Shown here: one piece after another, positions 47,849 through 60,100 of the stretch
How the letters are laid out: the number at the start of each line of letters is the position of its first letter
How positions within the stretch are numbered: the first letter of the stretch is position 1
Source of the DNA: Spinacia oleracea
Taxonomy: Eukaryota; Streptophyta; Magnoliopsida; Caryophyllales; Amaranthaceae
DNA: 64,000 nucleotides
Reading direction: 5' to 3'
NCBI RefSeq assembly: GCF_020520425.1
Contig: NC_079489.1
Span: 82,280,810 to 82,344,809, forward strand
The notes under the pieces: generated by a model
The model's input: the letters and a program-made list of their open reading frames with translations, nothing else
Database searches by the model: none
What the model was told of the DNA's origin: nothing
Made by a program: the position numbers and the translations under genes

Positions 47849-47853
47849 ATAGG

Positions 47854-49222
47854 TGTTAGGTTATGATACATATGACAATTCATAAATCATGCGGAAAAAC
47901 CATTTAGCCAGGAATACATATTATTTACACATAATCATATAGCATAGTTTAGATGCATACTCTTTGTTGCGTGCCTTCCCTAGCTGCGCCCGAACCGAAC
48001 AAGAACAAGTCTTTAGGACTCCAAGTGTCGTCCCTCCGTAGATAGTCCACAGCACGTCCGGATCCGCCTTAAGATTGACCAACTAGAATCGCCCTTAAGG
48101 TACTAGAATTTTCGGTACTTTTAGGTAAGAAATATGACTGAATTTTTCTCTCAAAACTCACTTTGAATACTTGAATTAATCTCTGAAAATATGTGACCCT
48201 AGGCACGTATTTATAGAGTTATGGAAAGGGAATTGGAATCCTAGTAGGATACGAATTAATTAAACTTAGAATCCTACAAGAACTCTAATTAATTAATTTA
48301 TCCTTTTAGGAATAGGAATTTAATCATATACTAATTCTAATAGTTTTAGGAATCATGCATGAACACAAACTCACACACACACGGCAGCCACGAGGGCCGC
48401 CCATGCGTGTGCGTGCGAGCAGCAGCCCACGCAGCGAGGCCATGGCCTTGGCGCGCGCTGGGCCTGCCTTGCGGTGGGCCTGGGCGCTGCCTTGGCTGGG
48501 CGCGCGTTTGGCTTGCTGGGCGATGGCCCGACTTCGTGCTGGGCCTTCGTCCGGCAGGCCTCGTCCGATGCTAATTCGTACGATACGCTTCCGATTAAAT
48601 TCCCGGTTCCGGAATTCATTTCCGATACGAACAATATTTAATATTTCCGATTCCGGAATCAATTTCCGTTTCGAACAAATATTTAATATTTCCGTTTCCG
48701 GGATTATTTTCCGATTCCGATAATATTTCTGATTCTGACAATATTTCCGTTTCCGGCAATATTTCCGATTCTGGCAATATTTCCATTTCCGATAATATTT
48801 TCCGATACGTACCATGTTTCCGTTTCCGGCAACATCTACGACTTGGATAATATTTATATTTCCGATACGATCCATATTTCCGTTTCCGGCAATATCATCG
48901 TTTCCGGAGTATTCATTTCTTGCCTGTGACGATCTCAGCTCCCACTGAAACCAAGATCTGTCGATTCCGAATATCCATAGATGGAGTATCTAATGCCATT
49001 AAATACTTGATCCGTTTACGTACTATTTGTGTGACCCTACGGGTTCAGTCAAGAGTAAGCTGTGGATTAATATCATTAATTCCACTTGAACTGAAGCGGC
49101 CTCTAGCTAGGCATTCAGCTCACTTGATCTCACTGAATTATTAACTTGTTAATTAATACTGAACCGCATTTATTAGACTTAACATAGAATGCATACTTGG
49201 ACCAAGGGCATTATTTCCTTCA
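47854..49222 (-). repeat. Copia LTR2, inserted in the RNase H region
   Basis: 1,369 bp, flanked by ATAGG on both sides (47849-47853 and 49223-49227). Joining the flanks restores a continuous RNase H reading frame, so this LTR came into an existing copia copy. It has neither PBS nor PPT next to it, as expected of a solo LTR. It matches LTR3 with about nine differences and is much further from LTR1. A TATA box is at 48215-48208. The GC-rich middle (48390-48560) yields spurious ORFs. Confidence 0.85.
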
Positions 49223-50489
49223 ATAGGATGATAAGATCTTTTGAGTTTGTTTATTATGTGATCTAGTCTTTCTTACTTCGATAGTGGTTCTACGCATTTT
49301 GCAATGAAGAGCCATCAAGTTAGCAGACATGTGATCCACCCAAGTTCAATGAACAACTCTGTTTTATTGCTTCTTAGGCAATAAGTACTTTTACTTCAAC
49401 TGTTTAGGTTGCTAGTGATGCTTTGTTTGGATTTACTTATCCAAGCAGTTCACAGACATGTGGAAGACTTTCCAGTTGTATCTTAGAACATAGAAATTAA
49501 TATTTTAATTTCCCACGCAACAACTCATGGTCTCCAATCCATGTTGCCATTTTAAAACACGATGTTCTTTAGCTCGTCCTTGTCAATGGTTAACTCCAAA
49601 GGGTCTTTGCCTGATCCTTTGCCAGTGTTTATGCGTGTAGCATCAATATTTAGCATATCTTTATTTCCTTGAATCAAGAACTATTCCTATGTACCTTTTC
49701 AAGTACCATAAGTATTCTTAATCTCAATCTAGTTGATCTTTACTTAGATCAATAGAGATTGGTATATGTTCGTCATGCCTAAAGTCATACGATACATTTT
49801 TGGCGATCCTCATATTATATCATACATGATAAATTCTTTTGCAGAATAATTCTCAATTGAATTGTATTCATGTAACTTTAGCTCATTCAATTTCAGTAGA
49901 TACGGAATCCAGCTAAATTCTTTGACATATAATATAGGTTAAGAATCTCACTTAGATCCTTTGATGTTTTAACTTAGTAAATGCTTATACATAGTTCAAA
50001 CATTCATTACTTAGATTTATTCACATGGGTCGAATATCTCCAATGGAGACTTTCGTGTTTGATTTAGTAAATGCCATTACTTAATCCAAAACAATATCAT
50101 AAGATCTTTGTAAATAGATCTTAATACCCAGTATGTACTAAGTTTCGCCATGGTCCATTATTGATGAATAATTTTAAATCTAAGTCATTAGCATTTGAAT
50201 GTTATTTCACAATAGAGAGATATGTGTGTGATACACATAAGACCAATTAAGTTTTACGTACTCCCACTAAACTTCTTATATATCTATAAGAATCATGTAT
50301 ATTTTATGAAACTAAAATACTTATTAGCTTCACTAAAATACAATTCCAATTCCCAATTGCTTGCTTAAATCTGTACTTAGATTTCCTAAGCTGGCATTCA
50401 TTTCAAGCATTATTTGGATCCACAAATCCTATGACATGCCATGTACATAGTTTTCTTCTAACATTTGATTGAGGAATATGTTTTGTCAT

Positions 50490-50690
50490 CCAATTGCCAT
50501 ATGTACCAATATGCAATCATTGCTTGATTTATAGACTTGAGCATTACGGTTATGCATGAGGTTTCAACACAATCCATGTCATGAATTTGCTTGTAACCTT
50601 TAGCAACTAATCTAGCTTTGTGTGTGAACACAATTCAATGTTTGATGGTTTTTATCCTTAAAACAAACTTGCAACCAATAGGTGTGAAAC
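50490..50690 (-). pseudogene. Copia reverse transcriptase fragment, first copy
   Basis: Reads PIGCKFVLRIKTIKH then stop, then in frame HKARLVAKGYKQIHDMDCVE and IAYWYIWQLDDKT. This is the N-terminal RT segment of Ty1/copia Pol, normally ending in a QMDVKTAF motif; the Asp of DVKT reads within QLDDKT. It is broken by stops and cannot be translated through. Confidence 0.72.
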
Positions 50691-53600
50691 TATTCTTGCA
50701 AATTAACAAAATTTCAATTTTGTCATCAAAACATTGAGTATGTTTTATGGCCTTTAACCAATTAAACATATAGTCTATATATGGCCTCTAACCATTTTAG
50801 GGAATCTGGGTTTCGTCATAGCTTTCTTACAAGTCACTTCTTTTAGTTTGACTGCAAGTTGTAGGTTTCTTTACTATCTAATAGAAAAATTGCATAGTTT
50901 CAGTGACCTGATCTCTATGTTTCTTCACTATCTAATAGAAGAATCTCATAGTTTCAGTGACTTGAATTCTATGCCTTCTTGGGTATAGAACATCAAACAA
51001 TAGAATATCAATAGCCACTTATAAGTCCTTTGAATATTCTGTTCTCCTTGAAGCACTTGTAAAGTCTTCTAAGAGATGTCTATTCTTTAAAGCCACTTCT
51101 AAAGTCCTTAAAGAATAAGTTCGGATTTTCTGAAGCACTTCGAAAAGCCTCCGGAATGTCCGTTTATGTTTGTTGTTCGCCTCGAAAACTTTCGAGGTCT
51201 ATTTTCTCCCACTTGTCATTTTGGAAACGAATCTCCAAAAGGACATTATTTCGAGCAAACAAACATTATGTTCTCAAAAATTCGTGGTAGAAACAATACC
51301 CTTGTGTCTCATCACAATGAAACATATATCTATACTTGGGCCTTAGTTTGTTGAATAACAAACACTAAGCTCCCACTGAGTTTAGGAACTCTTTAGATAT
51401 ATTATGAAAAGATATTCTGAAATTACTTTTCAATAGCTTTGACGAATTTGGTTTAGTTTGGTGGTAGTTGAGCATTTTGTTTTAGAAATTATAGGAAAAG
51501 TCTTTATGATTCATCATTGATCGAATCAAGTACTAATTGACTTCGATCATTCCAACGTAGATATGCCATATCTTATGGAGCTAGATTGTGAAATTACAAC
51601 ACACAATCATTGATGATCATATTTGGTCTCAAGTAATCATCAACATGATCTAACCTAGATTTTTATGATTTCTTGCCAAGTGGATTTTATACTTCTGAAT
51701 CTTTGAACTAGCCAAACAGATTCAACTTATATCACATTTGAGTACATAAACCTATATTCACTCAAATCCATGTGAAATAATAAAGTCATAAAACCATTCT
51801 TTAGCTTTGAACTCTATCGTCTAGGTGTTCTAACAATAGTTCATATTCTTTGTTACTTTCAACAAGTAAGACTAGCTTGTCTTAAGTTGATCTAGAAATC
51901 AACCAACTTTCAAAAAGTCCATCAAAATAGAGCTTATGAATGTTAACTTGTTGATATGGTCTAAGCAACAATGCCAAAGATTAGTGGAACTCAAATCAAG
52001 GGGTTGATTTGAACCTAGTAAAGTTCTTTAAAGAGCTGTTTGTTTTAATCAAGCATATTGACTCAACCTGTAATTGACCATTTTATTCAAATAAACAAAC
52101 AAACAAGCATTGTTTTTGTTCTTCTGAATGTGAGTCTTTCTGTGTTTGAAGCAGAAATTTAGGTATGCTGATTATGGAACAAAATAGCCATTAAGTTCCA
52201 GCCTTTGAAAGGACTTAAAACAAACTAGATGACCCTACAACTAATGTAGCATTTCCATGCTTCATTTCCCACTTGTAGGTCATTAGTGTATCCTAGCTTC
52301 CATTGTTTGAGTTATTACCGAAGTAAGAACCTCAAGCGGTATATGATACCAAGGAAGTTTGATTGCTAGGTCACTTCTCTTTAAACATGAACTTATAGGT
52401 AGAAACGGAATCGTAAATTCCTTTCATTTGTTCCTCGTTTTCCTATTTCTTGTACCCTTTCTTATAGTCTTAAGAATCGATTTCTTTAGTGTTGACTTTT
52501 ATAATTTGTTAGACATGTCCAATGTCACCAACAAGGTTTTTACCATTTTAATTTATGTTGAATATTTTGCTTCAACTAGATGATCTTACCAGAAGCTTCT
52601 AAAGTTCTCTAAGCATCGATCTATTCGAATGTCTAGGGATTAGACTCATTCGAGAATTAAATGGACAAGGATGTTTAGGTTGTTAACCATTGGTAAAGCT
52701 GAGCGTTTAAGCTCAATGCTTTATGATCTCAAACCTACAGTGTATTTTGAATTCACAAGCACCAATTGGTTTGCCATTCGATTTTGATACTCGAAAACAA
52801 CCATAAAAGTCGCTATAAGAAACGTACATTTTAAATTGCTCATTTTCTCTCATTTCCGTGAATCGTTCTTGGATTCACTACCAATCGAGGAAATTTACTG
52901 TTACCTTTCTAAAAGGATTTACTGCAGTGCAAGATATTTAATTATAAACAATAATTAAAACATACATTGAAGCATGCAAAGTCTAAACATTTATCATGAG
53001 TAATAACTTGAAAATTAAAGCAATCATGCAATTTCAACAAGTTATTAGCATTTTATTCGAATTTATTGTTCCGGCAGGTGTGAATAAAATGATTTCAAGA
53101 TCCTAAAATCATTGAAGAATTAAGCACAGTTTGTCGACTTAATTCTAAAACATCTTAGGTAAGCAAAAACCTTTTTCTAATAGTCTAGAAACTATTCTTG
53201 GTTGATAGGTATGTCTAAGAACTTATTAGGTAAACCTATCGATTTTGCCACGACATAAAAGGACTCCTTACTTATATCGTTGAGTTTCACCAAAACTAAC
53301 ATGTACTCACAATTATTTGTGTACCTTGCCCCTTTAGGACCAATAAGTAACACCTCGCTGAGCGAAAACTATTACTAGATTGATGTAAAGGATATCCAAG
53401 CAAGTGTATATTTTGGCATGGCACCTTTTAACTCAATTTTTAAGTTTGGAACTTAAGGCTCTTACTATGTTGGTTAGATTTTAAGTGAACTAAAATCCTT
53501 AATCATGCAACATAATCAAGCCACAATCTTATGCATAATTAAGACATATTTAAAGCAATAAATAACTTAAAGCATGCACAAGATAAATGTGATCTAGTAT

Positions 53601-54439
53601 GGCCCGACTTCATCTTGAAGCTTTAACTTCAAAGTCCGTCTTGAAAATCTCCGTGGGAGGCACCATTTTCTTCAAATAGGATAAGCTATAATTAAAACTA
53701 ATTACAACTATTTGATGGTACGCAGACCATATTTGAATTGAAAAATAACTTTGGTACTTTAGACCAATTACATTCAAATTAATGGTACGCAGACCATATT
53801 TTCTATCCTATTTGGGCCATACTAGTCACTTCATAACCTGCAAAACAGTACATATACAATATATACCATTCACCCATTCATTATCATGAATGGCCCACAT
53901 AGCTGGTTAGTAAAACACATTATGCATCACGTAAACATTTGCAGCAATTAATCAAGGGCACCAATAATCTACCAATTATTCAGTCATTATTAATTCTAAT
54001 CAAGTTGTTTTAACCTTAAGGATTTGTAGACCTAATCAAGAGTTTTATGACTAAAAGGGCTCCCACTTAAACCAATAAATTCATATGCTTTACTAATTTT
54101 AAACATAAAAATGTATTTCAAGTCTAACCGGAAACATACAAATTTAATTAAAATTTAAAGCTCATATAAATTTATAATTGAATCCAAAAAGTTTAATTTA
54201 ATTTCAGTCGTATTTAAATTAATTCATGATTTTAATTTTAGTAAAATAATTAGAATAAATAAAATTTATTATAATTACAATATTCAAAATTAAAATCCAA
54301 GAAAATAATTTAAATTATTAATTTTAAAATTAATTAAAATTACGTAGACTGAAAAATTTCAAATTAAACATTCAAAACGATCTAATCGCAACGCAAACAC
54401 CCTACGCATTGCACGCCCATGGGCCGCACGCACACAGCC

Positions 54440-54960
54440 ATCGCTGGCCATGTGCGCGCAGCCCATGCGCTCGTCGCATAGCTGCTGCATCTTCCATCGC
54501 AAGCCATCGCACGCTATGGTGCTCGCTGCGCGCGCGCCAGCGCTCGACGCACGCGAGCCATCGCTCGCTGTGCGCGCTCGCCAGCGCTCGCTGCGCGCGA
54601 GCCATTGCTCGCTGTGCGCGCGAGCCATTGCTCGCCGTGCGCGCGAGCCATTGCTCGCCGTGCGCGCGAGCCATCGCTCGCTGTGCGCGCGAGCCATCGA
54701 TCGCTGTGCGCGCGAGCCATCGCTCACTGTGCGCGCGAGCAATTGCGCGCGATCAATCGCTGGGCGCAGCGCTCGTGGCACGCGAGCTTGCGCTCGCTGC
54801 GCGCGAGGCTGCGCGCGCTTGCGCGAGGCAGTGCGCGTCGTGGCGCAGCTCGCTTGCTGCCCACACGCGACTGCCTTGGCTTGCCTTTCGCCCATGCCCA
54901 TTTGTTCATAGCTCGTGGCCCACGACACAAGGCAGGGCTGCTGCCTTGTGCTCGTGCACC
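54440..54960. repeat. GC-rich 23-bp minisatellite in the copia leader
   Basis: GAGCCATTGCTCGCTGTGCG-type units begin at 54601, 54624, 54647 and 54670, 23 bp apart, with more decayed copies on both sides. GC content jumps far above the AT-rich neighbours. The 228-codon plus ORF and 189-codon minus ORF here are by-products of stop-poor GC sequence. Confidence 0.85.
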
Positions 54961-55823
54961 ATGCCCTTGCTCATTGCATTCGTGCCGCACGGGCGACGAG
55001 CTCCCTTGCTCGTCGTCGCATGCCCGCACTATACAACACCCCTTAAGGGTAACACGAAGCGTCCATTGCTTTGTGCGTGCAAGTTATATGAATGAATCGC
55101 ATAAAAATTAAAATTTATATTTAAAATTAATGACAAATTAATAAATAATATTAATTTCATAATTTTAGGGCGAAAAAATCGAAAATTTATTATCCAATTG
55201 ATTTCCGATTATTATGGATTCAAGTCTAGGTCATAAAAATTTAAAATTTATCATAAATTTACAATTTTTTATGGTGGTTTTTAATCATAGGTTTCTAATT
55301 AAATTATAATTAATTATGAAAATCAAATTAATTCTAAATTATTCTAATTTTCAACAAATTAATCATAATTACAAATTAGATTGCATAATTAACAAGGCTA
55401 GGCATTCAAACTTGTTAAACATATACAGTAGGTCAATCAAAAATTCAAGATTTATCAACAAGAATCTCAAATATTTAATTTAACATCTTAAATTTACGAA
55501 ATTTTGCATTCGAAAAACTAAAACCTTCGAAAAGTCATAGTTAGGCTTCGAATTTGAGAATTCTGGGTTCGGCAGAAAAACACTATTTTTGTCAAAATTT
55601 TAGAATGCCTTTTACATGCGGAATTGACACAAAAATCACTTGATTTGGATGAGTAACGAAGAAACTGCCGAAAAACTGCGTACGTAGAATTAAATAAACG
55701 CAATTTGCAATTAATTAACAATTACGAAAATTAATCACCCCTTTTAATTCTTGCAAATTTGTAATATTTAACCATGTTCATGCAATTTAGATTATGAAAA
55801 TAATAAGGGGCTCGTGATACCAC

Positions 55824-57192
55824 TGTTAGGTTATGATACATATGACAATTCATAAATCATGCGGAAAAACCATTTAGCCAGGAATACATATTATTTACAC
55901 ATAATCATATAGTATAGTTTAGATGCATACTCTTTGTTGCGTGCCTTCCCTAGCTGCGCCCGAACCGAACAAGAACAAGTCTTTAGGACTCCAAGTGTCG
56001 TCCCTCCGTAGATAGTCCGCAGCACGTCCGGATCCGCCATAAGATTGACCAACTAGAATCGCCCTTAAGGTACTAGAATTTTCGGCACTTTTAGGTAAGA
56101 AATATGACTGAATTTTTCTCTCAAAACTCACTTTGAATACTTGAATTAATCTCTGAAAATATGTGACCCTAGGCACGTATTTATAGAGTTATGGAAAGGG
56201 AATTGGAATCCTAGTAGGATACGAATTAATTAAACTTAGAATCCTACAAGAACTCTAATTAATTAATTTATCCTTTTAGGAATAGGAATTTAATCATATA
56301 CTAATTCTAATAGTTTTAGGAATCATGCATGAACACAAACTCACACACACACGGCAGCCACGAGGGCCGCCCATGCGTGTGCGTGCGAGCAGCAGCCCAC
56401 GCAGCGAGGCCATGGCCTTGGCGCGCGCTGGGCCTGCCTTGCGGTGGGCCTGGGTGCTGCCTTGGCTGGGCGCGCGTTTGGCTTGCTGGGCGATGGCCCG
56501 ACTTCGTGCTGGGCCTTCGTCCGACAGGCCTCGTCCGATGCTAATTCGTACGATACGCTTCCGATTAAATTCCCGGTTCCGGAATTCATTTCCGATACGA
56601 ACAATATTTAATATTTCCGATTCCGGAATCAATTTCCGTTTCAAACAAATATTTAATATTTCCGTTTCCGGAATTATTTTCCGATTCCGATAATATTTCT
56701 GATTCTGACAATATTTCCGTTTCCGGCAATATTTCCGATTCTGGCAATATTTCCATTTCCGATAATATTTTCCGATACGTACCATGTTTCCGTTTCCGGC
56801 AACATCTACGACTTGGATAATATTTATATTTCCGATACGATCCATATTTCCGTTTCCGGCAATATCATCGTTTCCGGAGTATTCATTTCTTGCCTGTGAC
56901 GATCTCAGCTCCCACTGAAACCAAGATCTGTCGATTCCGAATATCCATAGATGGAGTATCTAATGCCATTAAATACTTGATCCGTTTACGTACTATTTGT
57001 GTGACCCTACGGGTTCAGTCAAGAGTAAGCTGTGGATTAATATCATTAATTCCACTTGAACTGAAGCGGCCTCTAGCTAGGCATTCAGCTCACTTGATCT
57101 CACTGAATTATTAACTTGTTAATTAATACTGAACCGCATTTATTAGACTTAACATAGAATGCATACTTGGACCAAGGGAATTATTTCCTTCA
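55824..57192 (-). repeat. Copia LTR3, shared by two tandem copies
   Basis: 1,369 bp. Its left side adjoins a PBS (so it acts as a 5' LTR for 49223-55823) and its right side adjoins ATAGGATGAT (57193-), the same junction as LTR2. The sequence is LTR2-like throughout, including the left end. A TATA box is at 56185-56178. This position and type are expected from unequal exchange between LTR2 and the original 5' LTR. Confidence 0.85.
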
Positions 57193-60100
57193 ATAGGATG
57201 ATAAGATCTTTTGAGTTTGTTTATTATGTGATCTAGTCTTTCTTACTTCGATAGTGGTTCTACGCATTTTGCAATGAAGAGCCATCAAGTTAGCAGACAT
57301 GTGATCCACCCAAGTTCAATGAACAACTCTGTTTTATTGCTTCTTAGGCAATAAGTACTTTTACTTCAACTGTTTAGGTTGCTAGTGATGCTTTGTTTGG
57401 ATTTACTTATCCAAGCAGTTCACAGACATGTGGAAGACTTTCCAGTTGTATCTTAGAACATAGAAATTAATATTTTAATTTCCCACGCAACAACTCATGG
57501 TCTCCAATCCATGTTGCCATTTTAAAACACGATGTTCTTTAGCTCGTCCTTGTCAATGGTTAACTCCAAAGGGTCTTTGCCTGATCCTTTGCCAGTGTTT
57601 ATGCGTGTAGCATCAATATTTAGCATATCTTTATTTCCTTGAATCAAGAACTATTCCTATGTACCTTTTCAAGTACCATAAGTATTCTTAATCTCAATCT
57701 AGTTGATATTTACTTAGATCAATAGAGATTGGTATATGTTCGTCATGCCTAAAGTCATACGATACATTTTTGGCGATCCTCATATTATATCATACATGAT
57801 AAATTCTTTTGCAGAATAATTCTCAATTGAATTGTATTCATGTAACTTTAGCTCATTCAATTTCAGTAGATACGGAATCCAGCTAAATTCTTTGACATAT
57901 AATATAGGTTAAGAATCTCACTTAGATCCTTTGATGTTTTAACTTAGTAAATGCTTATACATAGTTCAAACATTCATTACTTAGATTTATTCACATGGGT
58001 CGAATATCTCCAATGGAGACTTTCGTGTTTGATTTAGTAAATGTCATTACTTAATCCAAAACAATATCATAAGATCTTTGTAAATAGATCTTAATACCCA
58101 GTATGTACTAAGTTCCGCCATGGTCCATCATTGATGAATAATCTCAAATCTAAGTCATTAGCATTTGAATGTTATTTCTCAATAGAGAGATATGTGTGTG
58201 ATACACACAGGACCAATTAAGTTTTATGTACTCCCACTAAACTTCTTATATATCTATAAGAATCATGTACATTTTATGAAACTAAAATACTTATTAGCTT
58301 CACTAAAATATAGTTCTAATTCCCAATTGCTTGCTTAAATCTGTACTTAGATTTTATAAACTAGCTTTTCTTTTCAAGCATTTATTTGGATCCACAAATC
58401 CTATGACATACCATGTACATAGTTTCTTCCAACATTTGACTGAGGAAGATGTTTTGTCATCCAATTGCCATATGTACCAATATGCAATCATTGCTTAAAT
58501 TATAGACTTAAGCATTACGATTTTGCATGAGGTTTCAACACAATCCACATCGTGAATTTGCTTGTAACCTTTAGCAACTAATCTAGCTTTGTGTGTGAAC
58601 ACAATTTTATGTTTGATGGTTTTTATCCTTAAAACAAACTAGCAACCAATAGGTGTGAAACTATTCTTGCAAATCAACAAAATTTCAATTTTGTCATCAA
58701 AACATTGAGTATGTTTTATGGCCTCTAACCATTTAAAACATTTTGAGTCTATATATGGCCTCTAACCATTTTAGGGAATCTGGGTTTCGTCATAGCTTCC
58801 TTACGGGTCACAAACTCATTAATCTACATGATAATAGTTTGACTGCAAGTTGTAGGTTTCTTCACTATTTAATAGAAGAATCTCATAGTTTCATTGACCT
58901 GATCTCTATGTTTCTTCACTATCTAATAGAAGAATCTCATAGTTTCAGTGACTTGAATCCTATGCCTACTTGGGTATAGAACATCAAACAATAGAATATC
59001 AATAGCCACTTGAAAGTCCTTTGAATATTCTGTTCTCTTTGAAGCACTTGTAAAGTCTTCTAAGAGATGTCTATTCTTTAAAGCCACTTGTAAAGTCCTT
59101 ACAGAATAAGTTCGGATTATCTGAAGCACTTCGAAAAGCCTCCGGAATGTCCGTTTATGTTTGTTGTTCGCCTCGAAGACTTTCGAGGTCTATTTACTCC
59201 CACTTGTCATTTTGGAAACGAATCTCCAAAAGGACATTATTTCGAGCAAACAAACATTATGTTCTCAAAAATTCGTGGTAGAAACAATACCCTTGTGTCT
59301 CATTTGAATAAATCACTATGAAACATATATCTATACTTGGGCCTTAGTTTGTCAAATGACAAACATTAAGCTCCCACTGAGTTTTGCAACTCTCTAGATA
59401 TATTTTATGAAAAGTTATTTTGAAATTACTTTTCAATAGCTTTGACGAATTTGGTTTAGTTTGGTGGTAGTTGAGCATTTTGTTTTAGAAATTATAGGAA
59501 AAGTCTTTATGATTCATCATTGATCGAATCAAGTACTAATTGACTTCGATCATTCCAACGTAGATATGCCATATCTTATGGAGCTGGATTGTGAAATTAC
59601 AACACACAATCATTGATGATCATATTTGGTCTCAAGTAATCATCAACATGATCTGACCTAGATCTTTTATGATTTCTTGCCAAGTGGATTTTATACTTCT
59701 GAATCTTTGAACTAGCCAAACACATTCAACTTATATCACATTTGAGTAAATAAACCTATATTCACTCAAATCCATGTGAAATAATAAAGTCATAAAATCT
59801 TTCTTTAGCTTTGAACTCTATTGTCTAGGCGTTCTAACAATAGTTCATATCTTTTGTTACTTTCAACAAGTAAGACTAGTTGTCTTAAATTGATCTAGAA
59901 ATCAATCAACTTTCAAAATTCTATCAAAATAGAGCTTTTGAATGTTAACTTGTTGATATGGTCTAAGCAACAGTGCCAAAGATTAGTGGAACTCAAATCA
60001 AGGGGTTAATTTGAACCTAGTAAAGTTTTTATTGTTAAAGAGTTGTTTGTTTTAATCAAGCATATTGACTCATCCCGTAAATGACCATTTCATTCAAATA

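Larger units (their letters stand above)
49223..55823 (-). mobile_element. Copia interior, first copy (decayed)
   Basis: 6.6 kb on the minus strand from the PBS (55822-55807, TGGTATCACGAGCC, with two extra bases against the usual TGGTATCAGAGCC) to the RNase H region. Order: leader (55800-55100), GC-rich minisatellite block (54960-54400), AT-rich stretch (54390-53700), then decayed gag-pol. Recognisable parts are RT (about 50690-50490: IGCKFVLRIKT, then HKARLVAKGYKQIHD) and RNase H (49400-49223). Stops and frameshifts are frequent. RT style suggests a Tork/Tnt1-like lineage, tentatively. Confidence 0.78.

Noticed and set aside
54359..55111. ORFs of 153-228 codons on both strands (also 62364-63051)
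   Set aside because: GC-rich 23-bp minisatellite with few stops; translated products are Ala/Arg/Ser low complexity and the two homologous copies do not preserve a frame.
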